This document shows positions 1 to 10,148 of a stretch of 64,000 nucleotides of DNA, piece after piece; within the stretch, counting starts at the first letter, position 1; every line of letters begins with the position of its first letter. A model generated the notes under the pieces. The model worked only from the letters and a program-made list of their open reading frames with translations, was not told the origin of the DNA and made no database searches. The DNA is from Aricia agestis (lineage: Eukaryota; Arthropoda; Insecta; Lepidoptera; Lycaenidae). A program made the translations under genes and the position numbers. The stretch covers positions 9,640,001 to 9,704,000 of the forward strand of contig NC_056428.1 in the NCBI RefSeq assembly GCF_905147365.1. The letters are read 5' to 3'.

Positions 1-284
1 ATGGGGAAGTGAGCAAACTATTGTTAAGCTGTTGACACACTGCCCCAATTGCGATCCAATTACATAAATCACTAATTGTTGATCCTCAAGATGTCGTTAC
101 CTTTATTTATTAATTATTTCTATTGTATTTAATGTATTAAATCTACAAATTTCTAGTTTCACAAGCGCCTAAAATAAGACGTATCTTTGATGTTGTGATT
201 TATGTGTTATAGAGTTTATTTCATCAATTTTAGAACATTAAATTAGTATAACTGGATCATTTTTAAAAGCTTTTATTTAACTTG

Positions 285-905
285 CTCTGTATGTATGTAA
301 GTATGTATGTTCGGGTGAAATTTTGGAACTCAATTTTGAAGTAGATATATTTAACCGATCGAGCTGAAATTTTGCATACACGTATAGTTTGGATGACAAT
401 GCATGACATTGTATGTGACATCACTCTAAATCCAATATGGCCGACAATCCAAGATGGCGAAATAGTTATTTTCTATGCAGTTCTATAATATGGATATTAA
501 ATGAAAGGGCTTTTTAAGAGTAATTCAAAAACAAATGTAATGTCATACTACATCCAATATGGCGGCTCATCCAAGATAGAGGTACAGTTATTTTTAAAGC
601 ACTTCTGCAATGTGGGTATCAAATAAAAGGGCTCATTGAGAGTAACTTGGAAACGAATGTAATGTCATTCTACATCCCATATGGCGTCTCATTCAAGATA
701 AGGGAATATAGTTATTTTTAATGTACTACTGCAATATGGGTATCAAATGAAAGGGCTCATTGAGAATAACTCGGAAACGAATGTAATGTCATTCTACATC
801 CAATATGGCGGCTCATCCAAGACAGGGGAATATAGTTATTTTTAAAGCACTTCTGCAATGTGGGTATCAAACAAAAAGGCTCATTGAGAGTAAATTGAAA
901 AGTCA
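285..905. repeat. Diverged minisatellite, ~122-124 bp period
   Basis: About four diverged tandem units begin near 418, 544, 666 and 790. Each carries 'atccaatatggcggctcatcc', then a 'gttattttta...gcaatatgggtatcaaatgaaagggctc' block and ends near 'aacgaatgtaatgtcat'. The leader (285-418) has a TATG microsatellite and an 'accgatcgagctgaaatttt' phrase seen in many insect interspersed repeats. It runs directly into the pentanucleotide array. No coding potential. Confidence 0.75.
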
Positions 906-1063
906 TGTCGTGTCATGTCGTGTCGTGTCGTGTCGTGTCGTGTCGTGTCGTGTCGTGTCGTGTCGTGTCGTGTCGTGTCGTGTCGTGTCGTGTCGTGTCG
1001 TGTCGTGTCGTGTCGTGTCGTGTCGTGTCGTGTCGTGTCGTGTCGTGTCGTGTCGTGTCGTGT
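906..1063. repeat. (TGTCG)n pentanucleotide array
   Basis: About 30 near-perfect copies of TGTCG, pure from about 916 to 1063. Five bases times three codons gives the same SCRVV pentapeptide in every forward frame, so the ORFs of 67-108 aa across it are artefacts of the repeat. Confidence 0.97.
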
Positions 1064-1270
1064 TATGTCAAGTCAAAACCAGCCGAGCATTACAAAATGC
1101 TGGATTGAATCCGGTCATTTTTTTTAAGTGATATTTAATTTTTTAGTCGTAAAATTAAGTATGATTTCTTAAAGACTTAAATTAAGTTAATCAGATTTTA
1201 ACAAATTCTTGAAACAAAACACACTACAATCAAGCAGACTTAAGAGATAGATTTAACTAAAAAACAAAAA

Positions 1271-1666
1271 ATAAATTATAAGCAAAAAACTTTTTGAAAA
1301 AAAGCTTTTATTTAAATACACTAAAAAGAAGAAAATAAACCCCTTAAAAATTATAACTATTAAGTTATAACCTCAATATATTATACAATTTGCATTATAA
1401 TAAAAGCTTGTCGCGAGACTTAATAATCTGTTAATATTTAATTACTTACTTTAATAAAATTAAAAATATAATAAGTATCAGTAGATCAGTTAAATTGGCA
1501 CTTAATATTATTTACAAATTACGCGACAAGCTTTTATTATCATGCAAATTGTATAATATATTGAGGTTATAACTGAATAGTTATAATTTTTAAGGGGTTT
1601 ATTTTCTTCTTTTTAGAGTATTTAAATAAAAGCTTTTTTTCAAAAAGTTTTTTGCTTATAATTTAT
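1271..1666. mobile_element. Foldback/MITE-like element, ~145-bp inverted arms
   Basis: Left arm 1271-1415 and right arm 1522-1666 are near-perfect inverted copies, each containing the 'aagcttttatttaaata', 'aaccccttaaaaattataac' and 'aataaaagcttgtcgcg' blocks. They are separated by about 106 bp of unrelated AT-rich sequence. The structure is typical of a non-autonomous DNA element with long terminal inverted repeats. No transposase is present and I could not define a target duplication. Confidence 0.8.
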
Positions 1667-1729
1667 TAATAGTTATTTTATAAGCTAAATTATATTGTTC
1701 TAAGGGTTGCGTATTAGCTCTACAATAAA

Positions 1730-2695
1730 TCTATACTTATAAAATTACATGTCCTGACTGACTGACTGACTGATTCATCATCGCTGAGCAAAAACTGTAA
1801 AAGTTACAGCCACGAAATTTGATAAGTAGGGTTGTTTTATTAAGTAGACACCCACTAAGGAAGGAATTTCTTAAAATTTCTTAAAATTTTACCCCGAAGG
1901 GGATGAAATAAGGACTTATTTCACCCCCTTCGGGGTAAAATTTTAAGAAATGACGGACTTGCATTAAAATGCAAGTCCGTCATTTTTTGAGTTAGAAACA
2001 TGAAACTTTATTTTTGGGTTACTGATTAAAAATGAGTGGATATGTATTTAAGCGTTTTTGGAAATTCGACCCCTAAGGGGGTGAAATTGGGGTTGAAAGT
2101 TTGGATGAAACTCTGTTATTTCTTGAGTTAGAAACATGAAATTTTATGTTTGGGTTACTGATTAAAAATGATTGGATACGTGTTTAAGCGTTTCTGAAAA
2201 TTCTACCCCCAAGGGGGTGAAATAGGGGTTGAAAGTTTAAATGAAAGTCCGTCATTTCTTAAGTTAGAAACATGAAAGTTTATTTTTGGACTGCTGATTA
2301 AAAATGAATGGATAGGTATTTAAGCGTTTTTAGAAATTCTACCCCCAAGGGGGTGAAATTGGAGTTGAAAGTTTGAATGAAAGTCCGTCATTTCTTGAGT
2401 TAGAAACATGAAACTTTATTTTTGTGCTACTGATTAAAAATGAATTGATACGTATTTAAGTGTTTCTGATAATTCTACCCCCAAGGAGGTGAAATTGGGG
2501 TAGAAAGTTTCAATGAAAGTCTGTCATTTCTTGAGTTAGAAACATGAAAGTTTATTGACGTTTGCGTTTGACGTTTGCTTAAAATAGGTCCGTTTTTACC
2601 CTTTGTATAAGGAACCACAAAAACAAAAAGGAGAAAACTATCCATCTTTGTTATTATACTATGTCAACGCGGATGAAGTCGCGGACAACAGCTAG
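1730..2695 (+). mobile_element. Helitron-like non-autonomous element with internal ~136-bp tandem repeats
   Basis: Starts with TC after an A (aaA|TCTATACTTATAAAA) and ends 'gcggacaacagCTAG' followed by T, matching the 5'-TC/CTAG-3' and A-T insertion rule of Helitrons. From about 1980 the interior has at least four units of about 136 bp, each with 'gagttagaaacatgaaa' and a 'ccccaagggggtgaaat' box. Two palindromes sit at the head of the array, around 1872-1950 and at 1951-1982 (14-bp perfect arms). No Rep/helicase ORF. Assignment rests on termini only. Confidence 0.55.
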
Positions 2696-2925
2696 TCTAT
2701 ATATAAAACTCAAAGGTGACTGACTGACATGGTGATCTATCAATGCACAGCCCAAACCACTGGACCGATCGGGCTAAAATTTGGCATGCAGGTAGATATT
2801 ATAACATAGGCATCCGCTAAGAAAGGATTTTGATCAATTTCACCTCCAAGGGGTTAAAATAGGGGATGAAAGTTTGTATATAATAATACTTTTTAACGCG
2901 AGCGAAGCCGCGGGCAGAAGCTCGT
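2696..2925 (+). mobile_element. Helitron-like element abutting the previous one
   Basis: Begins TCTATATATAAA immediately after the CTAG of the upstream element and ends 'cgaagccgcgggcagaagctcg|t', a diverged CTAG-T end. It contains 'ccactggaccgatcgggct', as does the reversed relative at 26764-26971. Non-coding. Confidence 0.5.
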
Positions 2926-3377
2926 AAATCATAATATTGTAAACGTTATGTACGGATTTCTATCATGTCCTACGACGTTCTATGTCTATGAAATTTTGTT
3001 TGTGATTGGCCAACGCGGCACCTGCCCACACAAAAATATAAAAAGTACCCTTCAGCGTTGCTACTTTCACAGTGAACTCTATACAAGGGATACATATCCC
3101 AAAGTAATATTACTTTGTTTTGTTACACCTTGTACATTTTTAACCGACTTCCAAAAAGGAGGAGGTTTAACTTAAAAATATTAAAAAATCAGGATCAGTT
3201 CTTTATAGGTATGTTTTGTGTTCAACTTTGAAGTGGGGAGCTCCAAAGTTCGTGAAACTCAGTCCAAGTTAATACTAAGAATGTTCATTAGAACAGCATG
3301 CATATTGAGGGCGCTTACGTTAATAATAAAGGACTTGGGAGTTGTTCCAACGACTTTGCACACGGCTATATTGAGTA
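2926..3377. other. Intergenic; one end of a TIR repeat
   Basis: No gene. The stretch 3010-3110 ('attggccaa' then 'tgctactttcacagtgaact') matches the inverted-repeat ends of the element at 29770-30395. Bases 3141-3172 carry the 'ttaaccgacttccaaaaagg' end seen in other TIR elements of this window. Confidence 0.5.
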
Positions 3378-3540
3378 CTAGAAGCTGGCCGCGACTTCGT
3401 ACAGAAGTTCGTTTATCGTACTGTAGCTGTACATTTTTTGTTATAAAAATATCTATGACCTTATTCGGGACACAAAGTATCTTCATGCCAAACATTATAT
3501 CTACATCGATTCAGACGTTTAGGTGTAAAGAGGTTAGGTC
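3378..3540 (-). mobile_element. Helitron-like remnant, reversed
   Basis: Read on the minus strand it ends 'gaagtcgcggccagcttCTAG|T' (CTAG at 3378-3381). It contains diverged versions of the family phrases 'gaagatactttgtgtcccg' and 'aaatgtac'. The 109-aa ORF across it is accidental. Confidence 0.4.
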
Positions 3541-4256
3541 AGGTTAGACTTTTCTTATGCTAACCGAATGAAATTATAGTAATGTGTAGTGCGTACTTTT
3601 AACTTTAAACCTTAGTCAATTTCAAAAACAAATATCCACTTAAAAACATATTTATATATGTGATGGATTGTACTGTCGGTTCTTGGTGGAAATTCATTTT
3701 AATTAAGCACAAATAAAACTAAAACGCGTGGAAGTGAAAAAAGTGCACGTGAAATTGTGTTTTATTTGTGTTTAAAAATATAAAATTTGATCAACTTCAA
3801 ATACAAAAATATACGGTTTGGGCACTTGATAGACATGTTGTCTGATATTCAAATAATTTTTATTATATTTCAATTGTATCAATTTATGAAATAAAATTTA
3901 AATTTTAGAACGAAATAAGCGTACTAGGATTTAGTTTTCCATATAGCAGTTCCGGAGATAAAATATTCATACATCTGATAGGTAGATTCAACCACAGGAT
4001 TATAAATCGTGAAAATATAGTATCCTCGGCTCTGAGAATACCTGTCGTAGGTAATATAATATTCTGTTTCGGTTATGAAATAGATATAAGAACAATGGAA
4101 ATTATTTGAAAAAATGTAACTCATACGTTTGTATAGCTATTAATAGTGCTTCCTTTTATTTACTGAAATGATTTCTGTACATACTATGCAGAATCCTGTT
4201 GTTAAAAATTTATTTTGTACTATCTGCAATTTAGTCTAATTTTTTGAGTTTGTTTT
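3541..4256. other. AT-rich intergenic sequence, no feature recognised
   Basis: Both strands show only short chance ORFs, with no recognisable protein, RNA or terminal repeat. Confidence 0.5.
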
Positions 4257-5201
4257 TAGGGTTCCGTACCCAAAGTGTAAAAACGGGATCCTATTATTAA
4301 GACTTCGTTGTCTGTCCGTGTGTCTGTCTCCAGGCTGTAAATCAAGAACCGCAATAGCTAGACTCCTGAAATTTTCACAAATTGTTTATATCTGTTGCCA
4401 TTTAAATAACAAAAAATACTAAAAATAAAATTAATATTTAAGCTCCCATATAAAAAGCGTCATTTTTTTGCCTTTTTTGCTCGTAAGTAACAAAATTCTT
4501 AATTATATTTAACTAGCTGACCCAAAAGACGTTGTCCTAACTCCTGTCTTAACGATGATTATATTTAATTCGAATTGGTATAATTAAGAAAAAAATATAT
4601 TAAAATTAGTATCTCCATGCCAAATTTCATCAAACTAGAGTAAATAGTTTAGGCGAAAATCATTCAAAGTTTATTGTTGCGGGAACCGTACATTTCCGGG
4701 ACAAAAAGTATCCCTTGTCCTTTCCCAAGACTCAAAGTATCTCCATGCCAAATTTCATCAAAATAGATTGTATAGTTTAGGCGAAAATCATAAAAGTTTA
4801 TTGCGCAGGAACCGTACATTTTCCGGGACAAAAAGTATCTCTTAGCCATTCCCGAGACTCAAAGTATATTCATACTGAATTTCATCAAAGTAGATTGAAT
4901 AGTTTAGGCGAAAGTCATAAAAGGTTATTGTGCGGGAACCGTACATTTTTCCGAGACGAAATGTATCCTATGTTCGTCTTCGGGACTCAAAGTATCTCTA
5001 TGCAAAATTTCAGCAAAATGGGTCCAGCCGTTTACGCGTGATATCGTGACCACGCGAAAATGGACTCATTTTTATATAGATAGATATAGATTATCATTAA
5101 TAAAATTAAAATAAAAAAATATTTAAGGCAAAACACAATTATTCCATACAAAAACACAATTTTTCGGAACGGAAGTTTGACTCGCACTTGACCGATTTTT
5201 T
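4257..5201 (+). mobile_element. 'gggttccgtaccc' repeat family copy, split by an insertion
   Basis: The left part (4257-4512) starts 'agggttccgtacccaaagtg' and contains a 'gtctgtccgtgtgtctgtctc' tract. The right part (5091-5201) ends 'gactcgcacttgaccgattt'. The complete relative at 40691-41072 has the two halves contiguous, so the 578 bp between them are an insertion. Non-coding, and its class (SINE-like or MITE-like) is uncertain. Confidence 0.6.
4513..5090 (-). mobile_element. Helitron-like element with ~125-bp tandem units, nested
   Basis: On the minus strand it begins A|TCTATATCTATC and ends 'gggtcagCTAG|T' (CTAG at 4513-4516). Inside are at least three units of about 125 bp, each with 'ctcaaagtatctccatgcc', 'atagtttaggcgaaaatcat' and 'gggaaccgtacattttccg'. 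It sits inside the 'gggttccgtaccc' repeat. No ORF of note. Confidence 0.55.
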
Positions 5202-5924
5202 ATAAACACGTTCCTACTCATTTAGTGTTATATAATCATCCGGATAGGATTAATATTCACTAACTTATTTACTTTTAGTGTACATAAAAGCTTAGATGAT
5301 CATGATAAGCTCCAACATAAACTCGCTGCGAAAATTCCGCCACAACAATGCGAAAAAATTTGCAAAACAAAAGTTCGCTGAAGAGATAAACAAACTTCAG
5401 CAGAATTTGTTTCGGAGATAGGAAGGAAGGAATTAATGGTACTTTCTAACACGTAATAAAATTGCCGGATTCACTCCGCCCACCTGATGGGTAAGCCAAG
5501 TTTTCACAGTTTGTTATTAGTAGCTTAATCACAATGAATAATAATAATTTGTCAATGTATTCTCATATCTATGGATTGCATATTGAGAAGATTTGTTAAA
5601 ATGATATCTATTACAATATTTCAATAGTCGCTTTCAATAATTTTTAATGCTTTATCGTTTTTTTATGACTTTGTAACGACTTACAAAAAGCTAAAAGATT
5701 TTTTTGAATAGGTGTACTATGTGTTTAATGTTTCGTGATTCTAGGTCTTAACGACTCAATAACTAAATTTAAATAAATGACTCCAAATGAAAAACGGATT
5801 TTACAGTATAATGAAGTAGCCGTTCTTGCATATTAACATGCATACAATAATAATTATTGTTCCTTGTATAATTACTTGCTGAACCTTACTTTTTCTGTGT
5901 AGGTTGAAACGTAACATGTTTGGA
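5202..5924. other. Intergenic, no feature recognised
   Basis: AT-rich with no ORF above background. No terminal repeat or RNA motif seen. Confidence 0.5.
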
Positions 5925-6560
5925 GTTTTAAATCGTAGTAATATCGTAGTATGCTATGTCGAGTTGATTATAGCATCGTAGCAACGTAGCATGCTACGAG
6001 TCGATCGCAGCAATACGAGTTAAGGCGACGCCTTGATAATTTGGTTGAAGCGATATCGATTTTTCTCAGCAATGACTAAAGCTAAGAAATTAAAGTTCAT
6101 TATCAGTATTCAACATGTCTTTGTCATTGAATCACCCATAGTATAACACGTCTGGTTAGCTTTTATAACACAGAATAATCAATCAAAAAGACTTTGTAAA
6201 AAAGGGATTGCTATTTTGCCAACAGAGGAGAGTGATTTAAACTTCCAAAATTTATACATAAATTGGTTCAAGCATACACTTTAATTTGCCCATAGCTTAT
6301 ATGAAATGTATTTATGGTTTTTAAATTACGCGACAAAAACCATTTTGTCGCTTACGCCCTTTCCATTTTTCAACGTATCCACACGGTTTTTTACTTTAAG
6401 GCGGCGTCACCTTAATCGTAGGACCGGACCGTATGCAACACGGTAGCAACGTAGTAAGCTACGAGTTGCGATCGTATAATTGAATCATGCTACGATTTGG
6501 TCGTAGCAACGTAGCATGCTACGAGTGGATCGTACTAACGTAGCAGATGATTACAATAAT
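5925..6560. mobile_element. MITE-like element with CGTAGCATGCTACG subterminal arrays
   Basis: Two clusters, 5930-6045 and 6395-6550, carry repeated copies of the palindrome CGTAGCATGCTACG and variants ('cgtagcaacgtagcatgcta'). Next to them are inverted copies of 'ttaaggYgacgcc'. The clusters flank about 350 bp of AT-rich DNA. Dense short subterminal repeats are typical of transposase-binding arrays in non-autonomous DNA elements. Exact ends and target duplication not resolved. Confidence 0.45.
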
Positions 6561-7015
6561 TAAGAAAATTGGTGTTCATCATCAAAGTAAGAATTATTAT
6601 CTATTATCTCTAATTTGCTCGTTACAATCCTAAAAGTGGTGTGTGAGGCAAATAAACAACACCAAATTTGATGGCGACTTTAATTAAAATATTCAAAGGT
6701 AGGTGTCGTTGGAATATTAAGAGAAGAAAATTAATTTAGATTCCGAATAAATGAGATTCATTGTGTAATACAATTAAATGGGACATATTTCATGAAAGAT
6801 TTTTGATAAATATTTTTGCATTGTCTTACATATGTCCTACATTCAGGTGTGCCAAGTGGAACTAAAGGCAAAACACGTTTTGAAATTTTTTACGAATCAT
6901 TTTAAGACCGTGCCATCTTTCTTCTTTTAATATTATATAAAATTCTTGTGTCACAGTGTTTATGCGCGAACTCCTCTAAAACGGCTCAACATAATATTTT
7001 AACGAAATTTTGTAT
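6561..7015. other. Intergenic, no feature recognised
   Basis: Only short chance ORFs; no recognisable repeat ends. Confidence 0.45.
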
Positions 7016-7177
7016 GTACCATCGAGGAAGTTGATACCTATGCAATTGACAGATCAACATTATTTGGTCGAATATGTCAATTCAATGTTAATTGTGATCT
7101 GTCAGCTGGGTTTGACGAAACGCAACCAAACTACTTAGGTCGCCGATTTGCATAGCAATCAACTTCTCTGATAGTAC
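7016..7177. mobile_element. GTAC-flanked MITE, copy 1 (~162 bp)
   Basis: Ends are inverted: 'gtaccatcgaggaagttgat' on the left and 'atcaacttctctgatagtac' on the right. The core has 'ttggtcgaatatgtcaattc' and 'gatctgtcagctgggtttga'. Closely similar copies occur at 24733-24918 and 13834-13998, which supports a real family. Confidence 0.75.
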
Positions 7178-8289
7178 ATTCGTTAGACCTGAGAGTAGGT
7201 TTTTATATAATTTTTATATTAATACCGTAGATTGAAACTAAAAATATAATTTATTTGGCAAAAGAACTTTGCTGGGTCAGCTAGTTTTTTATTGAAAATT
7301 TAAGTACAGCAAATTTTTAATCAATTTCTATATTCTTGTCAAACTTAGCTCTACTTTAAAGAATTAGTGTAATTGATAAACGTAATTCTTGTCTTAGAGT
7401 CTAGACACTTCCTTTATAGTGAGATTATATTACTAAGCGAACGACATTTGAGTCTTCCGATTACTAATAAAAAGCTTTACTTTTAATTTACTGTACTAAA
7501 ATATTATTACATAAATAATTGCATAATGGGTTTGCAAAAGAAAGTTGATAGTAACCTAGCATTTTATATGCAAACCTAACTTCAAAATACACTGTAGCCA
7601 GTAGAGGTAGGTGTACTAGTAGTAAAAACTTTTTATTCATTCTCAACACAGACGAAGAAAAAGTATTAAAACAATGCACATGAGCACGCTCTTGTTGAGG
7701 AGATAGAGATACAAACTTCGTTAAACTAGTTTAGTGTTGAGAGTTTGTGATATAATTTTAAATTATTCTCTCTACCTCGTGATACATGTTTCGATAAAGG
7801 AGACTAAAATTACCGCCATCGCGCGTAGGAGAATATTCTAAATATACTTCATGATATTATAATATACATTTGAAATGCGGCGTATCAGTTTAAAAAGTGT
7901 TCTCATCTATAAAAATTTAAGTAATTGATGCAGATTAGGATTGCTCTTAAAATGTTTACTATCCTATTAGGCCATCTTAAGAAACTTTAAGTTCTTGGAG
8001 TGAGAGATAGACAGACAGATTATAAAGTATATATTAGCATTTGCAGAGTATTTTATTCCTCTGGCCATTATGTTAAACTCAAGCAAATGCAGCATTCCTT
8101 AACGGATCGGTACATTTGTCGTCAACAAAAAACGTCCCGCGTTGGAATTGCCAACCACCTAATCTTCAGCTTTCTGTAGTCATTTGTGGCCTTAATGTAT
8201 TTTGGAGATAAATATCCCTGCGGACCACAGAGTATGCTTTATAATACAATCCGTACAAATTGATCACGGCAACGAGAAAATCTACTTAA
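7178..8289. other. Intergenic with one isolated helitron-like 3' end
   Basis: No gene. Bases 7268-7284 read 'ctgggtcagCTAGt', the same 3' terminus as the element at 4513-5090. The rest is AT-rich with no recognisable structure. Confidence 0.45.
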
Positions 8290-8858
8290 ATGTTTAGATT
8301 TTTCAACTTCAAAATTTATATTTCAATCTATTTCATTACATTTTGAAAAAGTTGCATATTTTAAACAAAACATAAATAGTAAGATAAACCAACCTAAGAG
8401 ACTATGGAAAAATATAAAAGATACAATTACACCTAAAACTAAACATGATCTACGCCCACATTTCAATGATCCTAATACTATAAATCTACACTTCAGAAGA
8501 GATGCGTGTCAGTTTGGTTGAGTCTCTGGTCCTCTCAAAGTTGAACTACACTGATATAGTTTACGATCCCCGTCTACTTTCGAGTTTCAAAAGAGTTATT
8601 CAAAGAGTTCAAAATGCTTGTGCTCGATTTTGCTTCAGTATACCCCCCAGAAGTCATGTAACCCCCTATTTTAACAAGCACTCAATATTAAAAATGAGGC
8701 ACCGACGCAGGCTTCATCTTGCATGTCTACTTTTCGGGATACTGAAGTACGAGGAACCAAAGTATCTCTTCAATAAATTATCAAGAACCGCTACTTTTAG
8801 GTCTTGCGGGTCACGGCTATGTTCAGCACAGTTGGCAATCGAAAAACGTTACATTTAA
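8290..8858 (+). pseudogene. Decayed non-LTR retrotransposon: EN-RT linker joined to RT C-terminus
   Basis: From about 8300 one forward frame reads a linker-type peptide with 'INQPKRLWKNIKDTI' and 'HFNDPNTINLHF', typical of the region between endonuclease and RT in jockey/CR1-type LINEs. It stops at about 8520. A second frame (8502-8858) then reads 'SLVLSKLNYTDIVYDPRL' and 'RVIQRVQNACARF', typical of the region after the RT catalytic core. The fingers/palm including the expected catalytic aspartate motif are absent, so this copy carries an internal deletion with a frame change. Assignment is by motif resemblance. It is not functional. Confidence 0.7.
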
Positions 8859-8922
8859 AGAGTTACGGTATTATGAATGTGAATCACATTCATAATACCG
8901 TAACTCTTTAAATGTAACGTTT
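8844..8922. repeat. Perfect palindrome, 38-bp arms
   Basis: Arms 8844-8881 and 8885-8922 are exact inverted copies ('aaacgttacatttaaagagt' reads back on the other side) with a 3-nt loop. It overlaps the end of the LINE remnant. Confidence 0.93.
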
Positions 8923-8923
8923 A

Positions 8924-8997
8924 ACTTGTCAAAACAAAAATATTTGTTTTTGACAATCAAATATTTTATAAAAACAAATATTTTTGTTTTGACAAGT
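8924..8997. repeat. Perfect palindrome, 28-bp arms
   Basis: Arms 8924-8951 and 8970-8997 are exact inverted copies of 'acttgtcaaaacaaaaatat' and onward, with an 18-nt loop. It starts one base after the preceding palindrome ends. Confidence 0.93.
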
Positions 8998-9154
8998 GAC
9001 AGACTGATTTATCATAGACAATATTAGCCTTGTGTCATGTGTGTAATGTTGCCATGTGTAATGCGTAATATAATTTAAATCGCTTGTGGCGACAGCGCGC
9101 GGCAGCTGTTTGTCGTGTGTGCGATAGTGATGTACCGAATGTTGGATTTTTCAG

Positions 9155-9231
9155 ATTCGCGAATGCGAATGCGATTGCGAATATTTATCTTCATTTCGCG
9201 AATGCGAATGCGAATGCGAATGCGAATATTT
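9155..9231. repeat. (GCGAAT)n hexanucleotide repeat
   Basis: Two short arrays of GCGAAT, with single-base variants, separated by 'atttatcttcattt'. Confidence 0.85.
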
Positions 9232-9330
9232 TAAAATTTCAAAAAAAGCGCGCGTAAAATGTTCGACAGGTTTGACGTTTCGTGTCGGCTATGTTTAAAT
9301 TGAACATAACCGAACCGATATTGCTTATAG

Positions 9331-9458
9331 TCTGTCAAGAAAGTGAAGAAATTAAAAAGTGGCAACATCGTAGTGTCATCCCATTTTTCTTAGATTGATT
9401 TGAAAGGGATAGACACTAAGATGTTGCCACTTTTTAATTTCTTCACTTTCTTGACAGA
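9331..9458. mobile_element. Hairpin MITE, ~50-bp arms
   Basis: Left 'tctgtcaagaaagtgaagaa' and right 'ttcttcactttcttgacaga' are inverted. Pairing continues with few mismatches to a short loop near 9395. Flanking sequences are also partly inverted ('attgcttatag' against 'atataattga'). Confidence 0.8.
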
Positions 9459-9883
9459 ATATAATTGAATGAATTTAGTCACAGAAAGTTCATTCTAAAA
9501 ATGTTGTTTTGTTTTGAGGTTAGTTTTATGTTTCAAATAAGTAATTGTTTAGTTTTTTAGTAAATAGAAATTGTAAACTTTATTTAAGAATGATAGTAAA
9601 GTAATAATATACTACTAAATGAATGCAAACCTTACATAGTTGTAACAAGGCTGATTAATGTTAGATTTGATAAGATCTCTCTGTAGTTCTTTTTTCATAA
9701 ATGACTAATGAGGCTTTAATTTACAATGTAGAAGTATGATTTAATAAAAATATCTAAGTGTTATCTATTGTATTATTATATTATTTCAAATGCATATAAT
9801 AATTTCCTTTTTGATTATTAAAACATTGCGAATATCTGTTACATCACTAGTGTGCGACATCATAGTTGTGGGCTGTCGTGTTA

Positions 9884-9888
<5 letters not shown>
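9459..9888. other. Intergenic, no feature recognised
   Basis: AT-rich with no ORF or structure beyond chance. Confidence 0.45.

Positions 9889-9948
<60 letters not shown>
9889..9948. repeat. (AT)n microsatellite, ~60 bp
   Basis: Uninterrupted AT dinucleotides. Confidence 0.97.
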
Positions 9949-9952
<4 letters not shown>

Positions 9953-9959
9953 ACCTAAT

Positions 9960-10148
9960 TAGTTTATAATGATATCCATGTCGTCACCTACGGCTCTTGC
10001 GGAAGACCGGCGCTGAATACCTCTGGGTGTACCAGCACATGCCGACCAATGAGCCAATTTGCGGCTATGTTTAACTTACTACCTACATTATATTATGTAA
10101 ATCGGTACCATGTATGTAGTTGCAAATAAAGTTTATTATTATTATTTC
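9960..10148 (+). mobile_element. Probable retroposon 3' end with (ATT)n tail
   Basis: A relatively GC-balanced block ('cggcgctgaatacctctggg', 'accagcacatgccgacc') ends in 'gcaaataaagtttattatta' and then ATT repeats. A polyadenylation-like AATAAA followed by a simple tail is typical of truncated LINE/SINE 3' ends. Family not identified. Confidence 0.45.

Noticed and set aside
418..905. CRISPR-like array (regular ~123-bp repeats; also the 136-, 125- and 176-bp arrays)
   Set aside because: Units are contiguous with no spacers, and the genome is an insect's.
805..1131. ORFs of 67-108 aa with SCRVV repeats
   Set aside because: Produced by the (TGTCG)n array in all forward frames; no biological protein.
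3218..3547. 109-aa ORF as a gene
   Set aside because: Most of its second half is a reversed helitron-like remnant.
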